Assembly: GCA_001792895.1 (NCBI GenBank)
Contig: MARA01000027.1
Span: 62,001-126,000, forward strand
Direction of reading: 5' to 3'
Length of the DNA: 64,000 nt
Origin: Lentinus brumalis
Taxonomy: Eukaryota > Basidiomycota > Agaricomycetes > Polyporales > Polyporaceae
Within the stretch, counting starts at the first letter, position 1, and each line of letters opens with the position of its first letter. The notes below the pieces were generated by a model. The model did not search any database, was not told where the DNA came from, and saw only the letters and a program-made list of their open reading frames with translations. Positions 24,205 through 36,237 of this stretch are shown here, one piece after another. The position numbers were made by a program, and so were the translations under genes.

Positions 24205-25296
24205 AAGCTGACGGAGGTCTGGGGCTCTCGACGAGGGAGGTGGCCCGTTGAGTCGGCCGCGGGAGCCGAGTCGTTCGTTGCCTGTGTGTATGCAGTGAGC
24301 TCGACGTTCGCTGCACACACCTCTCCTTTAGACATAACCTGCTGCCGTCGCTCGTCGTCGTCGTTGGACGAGAGAAAGGAGGACAAGCCACGGCCGTTGC
24401 CGGAGACGCCGTCACAGCGATGACGTCGATGCGTGCAGATCGTCTACTTACCTGGTCGCCCTGGTCGCCCTGGTCGTCACCGTCAACCTCGTCGCCGCTG
24501 CTCTGACCTCTTGCTCGCTTACCCACTCACTCACCAGTACTGCTGCGTCACCCGCCTCGCTCGACCTATCGGTGTGTTGTCCCCGCCACACACACCGCGT
24601 CCCCACGCTTCCGCCGTCTCCCTCTTCCCGCGTCATGGCAGGTCACAGAACGATGTCCTCGAGCCGCGCATCTCGCACAAGGTCGTTGAGCTTCTGCACA
24701 GCAAGCTCGACCGGACGTACCATTAGGGCCTCAAGGCCGCCGAGTCCTCCTACGCCCAGGTGCCGGTCGCAAGAAGCAGTCCGCACTCTGTTTGATTGCA
24801 GACTCTCGCGCCCACGCTGAGTCCCGCATCGTGCATCGAGCTCATTCCAGGGCCGCTAGAGGATGCTGGTGTATCCGATGTTGGCAGTGTCGATGTGAGT
24901 ATCGTGTTCGCATGTTCGCGCAACTGATCCCACCGCTCACACAGCAACAGCATTCAAGAATATGAACACTGTCACCATCGTCATCCAGAAGTCTTGTCAA
25001 CGTCGCACTTGCAGTTCAGGAAGCTCGCATTTGTCACCACCTGAAGCCAGGACCCGCTCCTCTTCCACATCTCCGTCATCTGTACGAACACCTGGGCGCA
25101 CTGCCCTCTTCGGTCCCGCGACGTCCCGGATACTGTGAGTATGCCCTCTTTCGCTTCAGCCTGCTCCCCTCGTACTCCAATATCTTCGCAAAACGCTCAA
25201 CGCACTTGCTGTCTGTCCCACGCAGTACCTGACCGGGATCAACTCCTAGACGGCCGAGTATCGCATCGTCGAGGCAGCAACATCGCCTGCAAGTTC
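24205..25296 (+). pseudogene. MnSOD relic with promoter, unit 3
   Basis: The relic carries LEPRISHK (first His to Arg) near 24,658. The [10 protein letters not shown] region is still traceable as GAGCTCATTCCAGGGCCGCT, and the VICTNTWAHCPL version of the metal motif follows. From 25,016 on it is the source or copy of the unit 4 relic. The unequal-crossover junction of the 9.47 kb duplication maps to CTTGCAGT at about 25,008-25,015. Stops and frameshifts preclude function. Confidence 0.88.
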
Positions 25297-25319
25297 TTGA
25301 CCCTACGTGGCTCGAATGT

Positions 25320-26770
25320 CCCAATGCGAGAGGTCGGAAGGAGAGCAGGCGCATGTCCAATGTTAGGAGCGGTAGATCTCGAAGGTACGTCGTCCCCGAG
25401 TCCTATCGTGCGACGTGCACATCCCAAGCCGGGTCATCAGCGGGGGATGCGGCACGGCGAGCGACAGACCCGGACGCACTTTCTGCAGTGCAGCGTACGA
25501 CGAGCTCAAGCCAAGTCCGTCGTCTCGCCCTGCCCAGGCTCCCGAGATCTCCTCGCCCTCATCTATGGTCTTTGCTTGCGATGCCCGTCGTGAACCGCGT
25601 CATTCCTCCCGTGCGTGCAGCTACCCGTCCGCTGTCCGCTGTCCATCCCTCCTGCTCAGTCGTCGACGGCAGACATGCCTCTAGCTGGAGGTCCGTTGGG
25701 TCCGCTCGTGTTGGCGTTCGCGACGATCTGAGCGATCCCGAACCCGAGGAGCGATCAGACGCGGCCATCGTGAGGACCTCGCGAGCTCCACGCGCGGCCT
25801 GGCATGGCGCACAATTGCCCCTCCGGGTGTTCGGTGTTCGCGATAGCGGGCGAGCGGGAGGTATGTGTATCTTTCGTGTCCTCGTCTCCGCTCCGCGAGA
25901 CCCGTCTGCGCTACTCCTTCAGTACTCTATTTTCAAGTCATCGGGCTAGCGTGGGGAGCGCGAGCCTGGGCATGCCCCAGTCGCGGACTGCTGAACAAGC
26001 ACAGGCACAGGTTCAGGCTTCCGGTCTCCCCCCGTCGACTTGCAGCCCAACGCGCATCCACCTCCGCCCGACGTTCCTCTCCCTCTTCCCGAACCTCAAC
26101 CTATCGACATCCCATCGTTGTGAATCGCATCCCGACTCGCATCGCCTGAAACGCCCTCTTGAAGCCGCTGCAACTGCACAGTGCACTCGAGCCCGGATCT
26201 GCTGCACCGGAGGCGGAACCCCAGCGTTGAGCTCGAGCTTCTCGCGTTCTAGTCTCCAGATCGCGCGCCGCGGGAAAGACAGTACATAATGTACGTCCCT
26301 CGTCTCGCGACGTGCTCGAGCACCTACCGCTAGCGGTTAAGGATCGGAGGACGTCCAAGCCGTCCGTCTCTCTGTACCACGTCCTCATCGTCCTCTCTCT
26401 CGTCGTACAGGACCCTCCCGGGCAGCAGCACTCAGGCGTCCTGCAGAGTGTGTAGCCCGTCGGACATAGACTCTAGTTCTGGAGTTCTGGAGGAGCGCAC
26501 GGCGCCGATGGAGCGGCGTGCGCACTGCTGGCTGGGCTCGAGGACGACGAGGACGAGGACGGGGCGAGTTGTACATAATCGTAATAGATAGAAAGTCGAA
26601 TATACATCCGTTCGAGTGCATACCGTTTGTGACATCCGCCGTGCCGATCCTCCCCTGTCTGCACCGACTCGGCTGGTCTCTGCGCCCTGACCGTCAGTGC
26701 AACTGCAAGAAGAACAGACGCACCCGGGCCCGGATTGTAAGTACGATCCTGCAAGTCCCGCGTTCAACGT
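25320..26770 (+). pseudogene. Cassette downstream of MnSOD relic, unit 3
   Basis: The landmarks match unit 2, with several indels. Positions 25,016-26,770 are repeated almost exactly in unit 4. No product is recognised. Confidence 0.55.
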
Positions 26771-29700
26771 AGCATGCTCATGACCATCAAGGGCCAAGGC
26801 TGTAGGACTCGGACTCCGGGAGAATGTACTGGCACAAGCTCTTTCTCGTCCCGCTGATACGGATCTCGTGAGTCGTCATGTAGGACAACGTCGTCTCGGT
26901 AGAGCTTGGGGTACATACTTCGGGGGCGGCAGGTGGTGCTCAGTCGGACGAGCGGTCGAACGACACACTATGGCGACATGTGCGCTGCGGCGGCGGCGAG
27001 TAGCCTCGTGGTGCGTCGTCGGGTCCGCGGGCGGTGCACGGAGAGAGCCACTCTGGGCCGGCGAGGCTACTCTCCAGCGCACGAATCTTTACCTTACAGC
27101 ATATCCGGGGGTCTATCCCGGGGTGTAGTTACCTCAGGAAGTCGCGAGTTGATATAATAGAATGTGTTCTCCGAGCTATTCTACAGCACATGAGAGGGTC
27201 CTGTCGAGACCGGCCACGCGGAGTCGGCATCGGTGCACTGCCGTCCTGTGTCTACGCTATGTACAGGGACTGCTAAGGCTCTGCTACAAGGCCCCGGGGG
27301 TGGAGACTCAGAGGATGAGGATACTGCAGGAGGGAGGAGGCTCAAGGGGAGGGCGGGGAGAGCACACGGGTGAGCGCTGTCCTGGCCACCCTGCCTTGAT
27401 GCGAATACCCAGACGGACTCTCGGTGCGCTGTCAGTCGGTGCAATTTAGCCACCGGGAGCCGCCATCCAATCGAGGAGCGAAGCATGCCGGCTGTTGCCG
27501 CAATCATTACGTGAGTTTTCTTCAGTGTTCTCGCCATTATATCGCCTCAAGCAGCGTATATTGCAAGGACTACGAGCACGAAGGCATTACAATTACAGTG
27601 GAGTATGTACGCTATACCGGAACCACAAGAAAGAACGCGAGGCCGTGCTGCACAGCATTGGTGCCCTCTTCTCGACCACCACGACCGCGACACAAGAACG
27701 GCAACATACATACTCGGCTGCACTACGGACACACCCGAAACGTCCTCTGGGAGCTCGCAAACCGCGGCCCCTCGCACGACACGTCCTCCCGGTCTCAAGC
27801 TCCGGGATGGCGCAGCCCGAGTCGATGTGGTCGTACTTCGGCTTGCCCTTGAGCCGCGGTTCGTCGTGGATGACGGCACAATGAACGGAGATGTTTTAAT
27901 GCCAGATGCGACACGAACAGCGTCTTCATGTCACTGTGATGCATGCGAGCGACGGCACTGCATCCGTGATTGGGAGGCGCAGTGCTCGTCGCCCGCAGAC
28001 GAGCTCCTTGAGAGAGCCGGGAGGCAGCGGCAGCAGTCGGCGCAAGATGTTCAACGAGGAAACATTCGGACGTCTTCGTCGCTGCCAGGACCCGTGAGCT
28101 CGGCTTCTCGTGTGTCGCTCTGTGTAGTATCCATACCTCGATCTCTCCGCTGACCCACTCGCCGTCAGCTCCTCCAGCTTCGAAAAGCTGCCTCGAATGT
28201 TGTCCGGCGCCGGGTTCCCGACGATCTTGCGGCCGGCAGCGACCATCCTCGACCAGCCCATCGCGACCGACCGACCGACCGAGTGGCTTTCATCAGCGTG
28301 AGCCCGGATAACTAGCACTGCAGAAGTACTCACCTGATGCGCGGTCGACGACAGCTATCCTCTCATCTCAAGCCTTCCTCGTCTGCTCGCTCCTCACTCT
28401 TCTGGAAACGCGTAGAAGGACCGGTCAAAACCGAGGGCAAGACGACATGGGAGGCAGGGAACGAGATGGGAGAGCGTCGACGAGTGACGACAGGACGACT
28501 GGAGTGCGAGACGACGGGAGGACGGGTGACCATGCGAGGTGAGGAGCAGATGCGAGGATGGGAGGGGAAGGATGTGACGGTGTAGCGCGGCGAGAGATAG
28601 AACGACCCACTTGAGCTGGTAAGCCGTATACCGTGAGCTCCGATGCATTGACGCGGTAACGAAGTTCACAGGGTCATAGGGCGGTGCCTGCATGCTGGAA
28701 GCGAACACCAGGACGTTTCGGCATGAAATGTGCGTACCTCACGCATTAGGATCAGTATCCATGAACCTGATCTTTCCAGGATACAGGCTAGCTGCCGCAC
28801 AGGAATCACGAGAATTGCCAGGACGTCGCTGCGTCTGGTGCGCATTATACCGGCCGTTCTGGCTGTTATACGGTCTGCTTGTGCGCAGATACAACCGGTG
28901 CGTTTTCAGTGATCTTTGGGCCTCTCCATGGCCGCAGAGTAGTGGGAATGCTGATAGTCTCCACCTTTTTTAGTCGACCTCATACGTACTCGGCGAAGCG
29001 ATCCGCAGCGCGCGTTGCAGCCGGAGCCCTCCGCCCATGCAACTCCTCGGAAGCGGGTTGCTCGACATACTTACATGGTACGCTCTTCAGACTGGCATTT
29101 TCCGTGAATGGCGTTCTAACTTCTGACATGCTTTACGGATTGTACAGGCTTCCATTGCTTTTCCGGGCCATTATCGGACCACACCGGGCAACATCCTCAT
29201 TCGCACGTCTCGCCTGCGGCAGACCGTGGCCACGACCAATCCTTCTCGGATTACTTTCGACTTGAGCTGTGCCGCCGTCAAGAACGACTCGCAGGGCACA
29301 GATGCCGGTGTGCAGGTGCGCCTCCAGGATGCACTATCAAATAGACGGTGGTATGAGAGCTCTGGGACGAGCTGGGAGGGCAGTCAGAGGACGTCGGGGC
29401 TCGGAAGCATGGGAAGGAGATACCGGGACGCGCAGCAACAGCCGAACGGCGGTACGCCCCGCAACTCAGATCAGATGAGGTATGCGGTGTCTCCCAACTT
29501 GGGCTTCTACATGTCGATGCGCTGACAACATTTGCAGGGTCTTCGAGCCGATCTTGCCTCCGGGAAGCGAAGAGCAGCGTGTTTCGGCCACTGCAGGGCG
29601 CGAGGTGAGTATCTGCTACTATGATTATTAGTTACTATGCATGCCCCGATCTTCATAACTCCTCGAGCACATTACCTTGAAGCTGAAGCTGTACGGCTGC

Positions 29701-31872
29701 AACAGGATTCAGACCTGCGCCGATTGCGGAGCAGCTCTGCGCCGGCGGGAGAGTCTGAGAGCTGACTGTCTTGTATGTTATAGACACCCGATCGCTTCTT
29801 CGGGGGATGCTTTCCTATGCGGCGGTCACTGTACCAGATCCCACGTGGTGGCATGCTCGTATTTTGGGACTGAAGACGTGGGCTACAATTCGCACATGTA
29901 TGTATTCTCTCTCCCTGAAGACGTTCGGATAGCGGTCTGATACGACGCCACATGCAGGACTCTTGCCGTTGTCCGGCCGCTCGGTCCTGTACCGGGGTAT
30001 GAGCTCGTGTATACCGCCCTACGCAGATGTACGGCTGGGTTTGAGGCCGACAGTGCTCGGCTCGGCTTCAGCTCTCAAGCCCTCTGCATCCAGTCCCGGC
30101 GCAGACATTTCCACAGTAAGAACGCGTCTGGCAGGGCCGCGGTCGCATATGCGGCAGTGGCTGCACACACAGCCCCCATAAACGGCGCATGCTAACACAG
30201 TCAAAGACCGTACTCGGGTGCGCCTATGGTTGGAGGAATGGCGCAGATTTCCCAGTGAATATGCGGCGTCCGAGCACTGCACGAGCCAGTCTCGCATGAC
30301 AGCCGACGTTGTGGCGAGAGGTGAGTGTCCGATCAACTGCCCAGACGAGTTTCATGAATAGAACTGACCTACTACTTTCAGAAAGACTGCGTGTGGATAC
30401 CGCGTCATGCTCCCGCCGTCATGTGTGCTTGGATACCGCCTCGACCAGCCAGAACATGCCTGTTCGAGTCAGTTGTCCAGCCAGCTGACTCGTGCCCCAG
30501 CGCTGTCGGATTCGTCTGCACCTGTTGTCTTGCCATCGGACATCATTGCTGCAGCTGGCCTCAGGCGAGGGTTCTGTTTCCAGATACTCTCCCGGTAAGC
30601 CATCTCGTTCGCACGCGGTCTCTACGGTACGCACGCCGCACATCAGGTTCTCTTCCTATGCTTCCCCGCTCCCAGGCGAGTGTCTAACATTCCGCCCATC
30701 CTCCCGATCGCTTGCAGGTTCCTCGATGTCCCGCCTAGCGCGGTCAATCTGTCGATTACCATGCAGACCCAGAGAACCGACACACATCGACGCAGGGTTC
30801 GCCCCTTGTAGTAGATACACATGTCGTAGACAGCAAATTCGAGCGTGCATGCTCAGCGATAATTATACCGCGCACAACTGTCGTCCAAGCCTGCGTAACA
30901 GCGTGCCCTGATGGAGGAATCCTGAAGTTCTACATAGGCCGGCGGGATGTCAGATACCCAGCAACTCGAATATTCTGACACGGTTCTGCATAGCCCAGCC
31001 TGCTCGGGTCCTGCAATGCCGCTCGCTCTCCCACACCTTTAGGTACTGGCTGACTCGGCCGAGCTGCCCGCAGGTACGTGCAACATGCTCGGGATTACCC
31101 GACATCCTACACAGTGCCTAGGACACAAGTAAACACGACTGTCTATGCGGACTCCACCGAAATCCGCCGCAAGAGCAGGCTTCGAATCTCAAGTCATATG
31201 TACAAGTGCGCACTGCAGAAACACACAAGAGACAGCTTGAAGCACGCACAGCGCGACGCGCTCGAAGTCGCAAAAGAAAGGGCATCATAATTGCGGCGCA
31301 ACCGAGCGTGGACTACGGTACAGGTAGACTGATCGTCACCATATCTGCTACGTACGGACGTCTCCAGACTTCCGGCGGACAGCAGGTCAGTCCGCCATGG
31401 CCGCTCCCGAGCTTCCAGCAGCGCCGCGCCTCGTTGCTGAACTCGCAGACCGCCAAACGGCGAAGACGCATCAAGCAGGGACCATGCATGCTTCACGTCT
31501 TCGCGCTTCTCTCTCGACCTCGACTCTCCCATCCCGCGGTCGCTGCGAGGGTGCAGTACGCACAGACCGCGTCGGAACCAGCGCGAGACACAGGATGGCC
31601 CGAGGGTTCGATGTTCCAGCTGCATACGCCGTCGTCAGGACTCAGAATGGCTTGCAGGGTTCGTATGTACGCACCTCGAAGGCGGCCAGCGCACCGGCTG
31701 AATTCCGCACGTCGAACTGTGGACCGAGCGCCGTGCCCGGATGCTGCCGCACCCCACGCCCCGCTGGCACTTATGCTAGAGGCGGATGCGCCTGACGGGC
31801 ACACTCCCACCCCTCGTCCCTCCCTCCCACCTCTCGTCCCTCCCCTCTGCCTCTCCCGTTCTCGTCTACGGT
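26771..31872. other. Unit 4 head, no recognisable gene
   Basis: This is a diverged version of the unit 2 head with many small indels. The GACC run (28,263-28,282) has fewer copies than in unit 2. One cysteine-rich frame (29,677-29,940, with QTCADCGAALRRRESL) is also open in units 2 and 3, but it lacks a paired zinc-binding half and I do not assign it. Confidence 0.6.
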
Positions 31873-32640
31873 CTCCCGCTGTGTGGTACGGCCTCCGTCC
31901 TACCTCTCTCCGTCTGATCGCTGTACTGACGCGTTACAGGCAGGACGCCGACGCTGCGGGACAGCGTGAGTGTGAGTACGGTGACGGGCAAGAGCGACGG
32001 GGCCGTGCGTACCTCCGAGCTCGACGCTCGTCGCCCTTCATTCCTCGTCCCCAGGTATGCTGACGGTCCACCGCAGCCCTCCTCGCCGTTGCTGCCCTGC
32101 ACGAGCTCGTCCCGGTATTGCTGTCAGACCGTCGCCCGTCGGAGCGCTAGGTACGTAAGTGTTCAACCTCGCCCAGCTGCGTCAGCTCACGTCTGTGTGG
32201 CACACAGGTCTGCATCCACAGGTACACTCTCCCGTCTGCGCTCGTGTCTGCTCACTCACATATATGCGTTCGCTACAGGCCGCAGCGATCGAGACGAACG
32301 CGTGCCTATGCTGGCCGCGCAGGACGGCCCGCGCTGCGGACGACGCGTGTCTCCCGGCGAGCTGGTACGCACCGTGTCCTTCAAGTTCGTTCGACGAGCT
32401 GACGTACCGTGTGCAGCTGAAGTCGTTCTCCCGAGGGCCTCGTTGGGGCTAGGGCTGCAGGTACGCATCGCGCGCGGTGTTCTCTGCGTGTACTGAAGCT
32501 GACGCGCTGCATTTAGCAATCTACAGTGTCTCCGGGCTTGCTGGTACGTACGAAGCCCTCAGGATCGTTCAATGTGCTGACGTAGCATGTGCAGCCCGGG
32601 TCACCGTCCCAAGGGTTTTGTCGGGACTCGGGCTGCAGGT
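31872..32640 (+). pseudogene. Mini-exon ladder relic, unit 4
   Basis: The first intron is 31,886-31,939 (54 bp). Only one 0.46 kb module is present. It begins like the A copy of unit 2 and switches to the B copy near 32,240, as expected from a deletion by exchange between the two. All donor, branch and acceptor signals are kept through 32,638. Confidence 0.5.
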
Positions 32641-32882
32641 AGGCGTTGCGCGCCGTGTTCCCGGCGTTCTGGATTTAGTTTTCTTGCATAACGGCGAGCA
32701 GATGTGACTTGTACGTACCCAGTGTCGTGTATAGCGGGGAGGATCAGTGCAGCGGCAAGAGTCGAGCGTGCGGTGAGTAGACAGCGGTGGTAGCATACAT
32801 GTACGCAGCACATGCGGATGTTGAGCTTGAGAAGTGACGGCGGGCGGGAGACTGGATGTGCGCGGTACGAGGGCGGGGATGG

Positions 32883-33124
32883 ATGGAGGCGCAGACAGCG
32901 CAGGATGAGAGGGTGCGGAGAGCGAGGCGCGAGATGGACGCGCTGCGCCTGGACGTGGACGAGTTGAATGACGGGGCGAGGGCGGGAGAAGTTGACGAGC
33001 AAGATAACATGATGGACGTACCGTGATATGCAAGACAATCGCATTTGCAGGAACGCGGTACGAGGGGCGCGAGTTGCAGAGAGACTTGTTGCAGTACAAT
33101 CAAGAGGACTCGGACAGAGAGTGA
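32883..33124 (+). CDS. Tiny two-exon reading frame, unit 4 (59 aa, hypothetical)
   Basis: The exons are 32,883-33,017 and 33,080-33,124, with a possible 62 bp intron. It encodes a charged, helix-prone peptide containing EMDALRLDVDELNDGARAGE. There is no recognised domain. Support is limited to frame conservation and plausible splice signals. Confidence 0.3.
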
Positions 33125-33690
33125 CCGGTACTCGGGGCAAGCACTTCCATTGGATCTATCGCATGCGAGCCTCGGCACTTGAGATGTCTGCGGGCCTTGC
33201 ATACTGAGGAGGTGACGCGCTGTACGAGGGCTGGACATTAGGACGGGAGGACCATGCGGGATTGCAGTAGAGGACAAAGGAGTCGACGTACGGCGAGGCT
33301 CCAAATAGACTTGTGTAACGAAGACAGCGTTCGGACGGCGTATGGCGGAGGAAGTGTCAGAGCAGGAGGTGGTGGAGCCGTCCATCGAGCTGTTGACAGA
33401 GCCTATCCTCGAGTCGAGGTAAAGAGCGCAGTAGGATATGCCCTCGCCCTAAGAGCGAGAGCGTGAGCTCCAGACGCATGTACGAACGCGTGCCAGCACC
33501 GTAGAAGGGTGGTGTCCAGGTGAGTCGCACTGCAAGCACGAGACGGAGTGAACTTGGATTGCGCCTCAAGTAGGCTGCGACGGGCGCACAGGAGTATGGG
33601 CGGACAGTCGTGCGTGATTGAGTACAGTGCCGCGTATAGGAGAGGGTCGGAGAGTTTGTAAGAGGAGTGCAGAGGAGGCACATCGAAGGC
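33125..33690. other. Unit 4 block between tiny frame and MnSOD promoter
   Basis: The counterpart of the unit 2 piece starts at about 33,342 (MAEEVSEQEVVEPSIELL) and stops after 26 codons. Nothing else is recognised. Confidence 0.5.
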
Positions 33691-33694
33691 TGAC

Positions 33695-34763
33695 GGAGGT
33701 CTGGGGCTCTCGACGAGGGAGGTGTCCCGCTGAGTCGGCCGCGGGAGCCGAGCCGTTCGTTGCCTGTGTATGCAGTGAGCTCGACGTACGCTGCACACAC
33801 CCCGCTTTTGTAGCGACAGACATAACCTGACCTGCGTCCTCGCTGCCGTCGCTAGGAGGGCAAGACACGGCCGTTGCCGGAGACGCCGCCACAGCGATGA
33901 CGTCGATGCGTGCAGATCGTCTACCTCATTGCCCTCATCGCCCTGGTTGTCGCCGTCGCCCTCGTCGCCGCTGCTCTGACCTCTTGCTCGCTTACCCACT
34001 CACTCGCCAGTACTGCCGCGTCACCCGCCTCGCCTGACCTATCGGTGTTGTCCCCGCCTTCACACACCGCGTCCACACCCTTCCGCCGTCTGCCCTCTTC
34101 CCGCGTCATGGCAGGTCACAGAACGATGTCCTCGAGCCGCGCATCTCGCACAAGGCCGTTGAACTCCTGCACAGCAAGCTCAACCGGCGTTTTATAAGGG
34201 CCTCAAGCCCGCCGAGGCCTCCTACGCCCAGGTGCCGGTCGCAAGAAGCAGTCCGCGCTCTGTTTGATTGCAGAATCTCGCGCCCACGCTAAGTCCCGCA
34301 GCGAGCTCATTCCAGGGCTGCTAGAGGATGCTGGTGTATTTGATCTTTTGCAGTGTCAATGTGAGTGTCGTGCTCGCTTGTTCGCGCAATCGATCCCACC
34401 GCTCACACGACGACAGCAATCAAGAATATGAACACCGTCACCGCCGTCATCCAGAACTCTTGTCAACGTCGCAACTTGCAGTTCAGGAAGCTCGCATTTG
34501 TCACCACCTGAAGCCAGGACCCGCTCCTCTTCCACATCTCCGTCATCTGTACGAACACCTGGGCGCACTGCCCTCTTCGGTCCCGCGACGTCCCGGATAC
34601 TGTGAGTATGCCCTCTTTCGCTTCAGCCTGCTCCCCTCGTACTCCAATATCTTCGCAAAACGCTCAACGCACTTGCTGTCTGTCCCACGCAGTACCTGAC
34701 CGGGATCAACTCCTAGACGGCCGAGTATCGCATCGTCGAGGCAGCAACATCGCCTGCAAGTTC
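33695..34763 (+). pseudogene. MnSOD relic with promoter, unit 4 (recombinant)
   Basis: The left part (to 34,482) equals the unit 5 relic and the right part (from 34,483) equals the unit 3 relic. This relic is therefore the product of an exchange between two neighbouring relics. It carries LEPRISHK, the deleted centre, and VICTNTWAHCPL. TGACGTC sits at 33,898-33,904. Confidence 0.9.
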
Positions 34764-34789
34764 TTGACCCTACGTGGCTCGAATGTCCC

Positions 34790-36237
34790 AATGCGAGAGG
34801 TCGGAAGGAGAGCAGGCGCATGTCCAATGTTAGGAGCGGTAGATCTCGAAGGTACGTCGTCCCCGAGTCCTATCGTGCGACGTGCACATCCCAAGCCGGG
34901 TCATCAGCGGGGGGATGCGGCACGGCGAGCGACAGACCCGGACGCACTTTCTGCAGTGCAGCGTACGACGAGCTCAAGCCAAGTCCGTCGTCTCGCCCTG
35001 CCCAGGCTCCCGAGATCTCCTCGCCCTCATCTATGGTCTTTGCTTGCGATGCCCGTCGTGAACCGCGTCATTCCTCCCGTGCGTGCAGCTACCCGTCCGC
35101 TGTCCGCTGTCCATCCCTCCTGCTCAGTCGTCGACGGCAGACATGCCTCTAGCTGGAGGTCCGTTGGGTCCGCTCGTGTTGGCGTTCGCGACGATCTGAG
35201 CGATCCCGAACCCGAGGAGCGATCAGACGCGGCCATCGTGAGGACCTCGCGAGCTCCACGCGCGGCCTGGCATGGCGCACAATTGCCCCTCCGGGTGTTC
35301 GGTGTTCGCGATAGCGGGCGAGCGGGAGGTATGTGTATCTTTCGTGTCCTCGTCTCCGCTCCGCGAGACCCGTCTGCGCTACTCCTTCAGTACTCTATTT
35401 TCAAGTCATCGGGCTAGCGTGGGGAGCGCGAGCCTGGGCATGCCCCAGTCGCGGACTGCTGAACAAGCACAGGCACAGGTTCAGGCTTCCGGTCTCCCCC
35501 GTCGACTTGCAGCCCAACGCGCATCCACCTCCGCCCGACGTTCCTCTCCCTCTTCCCGAACCTCAACCTATCGACATCCCATCGTTGTGAATCGCATCCC
35601 GACTCGCATCGCCTGAAACGCCCTCTTGAAGCCGCTGCAACTGCACAGTGCACTCGAGCCCGGATCTGCTGCACCGGAGGCGGAACCCCAGCGTTGAGCT
35701 CGAGCTTCTCGCGTTCTAGTCTCCAGATCGCGCGCCGCGGGAAAGACAGTACATAATGTACGTCCCTCGTCTCGCGACGTGCTCGAGCACCTACCGCTAG
35801 CGGTTAAGGATCGGAGGACGTCCAAGCCGTCCGTCTCTCTGTACCACGTCCTCATCGTCCTCTCTCTCGTCGTACAGGACCCTCCCGGGCAGCAGCACTC
35901 AGGCGTCCTGCAGAGTGTGTAGCCCGTCGGACATAGACTCTAGTTCTGGAGTTCTGGAGGAGCGCACGGCGCCGATGGAGCGGCGTGCGCACTGCTGGCT
36001 GGGCTCGAGGACGACGAGGACGAGGACGGGGCGAGTTGTACATAATCGTAATAGATAGAAAGTCGAATATACATCCGTTCGAGTGCATACCGTTTGTGAC
36101 ATCCGCCGTGCCGATCCTCCCCTGTCTGCACCGACTCGGCTGGTCTCTGCGCCCTGACCGTCAGTGCAACTGCAAGAAGAACAGACGCACCCGGGCCCGG
36201 ATTGTAAGTACGATCCTGCAAGTCCCGCGTTCAACGT
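34790..36237 (+). pseudogene. Cassette downstream of MnSOD relic, unit 4
   Basis: This is a copy of the unit 3 cassette with one-base length differences in G or C runs (near 34,910 and 35,498). These differences change which short frames stay open, another sign that the frames are not under selection. Confidence 0.55.

Larger units (their letters stand above)
16915..26770 (+). repeat. Array unit 3
   Basis: This complete unit is 9,856 bp long and is a mosaic. Positions 16,913-23,020 match unit 2 almost exactly, and from 25,016 onward the sequence matches unit 4 almost exactly. It also has two copies of the 0.46 kb module. Confidence 0.92.
26771..36237 (+). repeat. Array unit 4
   Basis: This complete unit is 9,467 bp long. 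It is a near-perfect copy of unit 5 up to 34,482 (matching through 43,951), and from 34,483 to its end it copies unit 3. The 0.46 kb module is present once, as an A/B hybrid. Confidence 0.93.

Noticed and set aside
29037..29330. Remnant of a basidiomycete multi-pass membrane protein family in the unit head
   Set aside because: The resemblance (GSGLLDILTWYALQTGIF and a following RLRQ piece) is too weak and the frames are broken.
29677..29940. Cysteine-rich frame (QTCADCGAALRR) as a zinc-finger gene
   Set aside because: There is only one CxxC pair and no matching second half; the frame is closed by stops, and unit 1 differs in length and end.
33910..34197. Hydrophobic frame QIVYLIALIALVVAVALVAA as a membrane protein
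   Set aside because: It aligns with the 5' leader and promoter of the MnSOD gene, so it is non-coding sequence that happens to read as hydrophobic.
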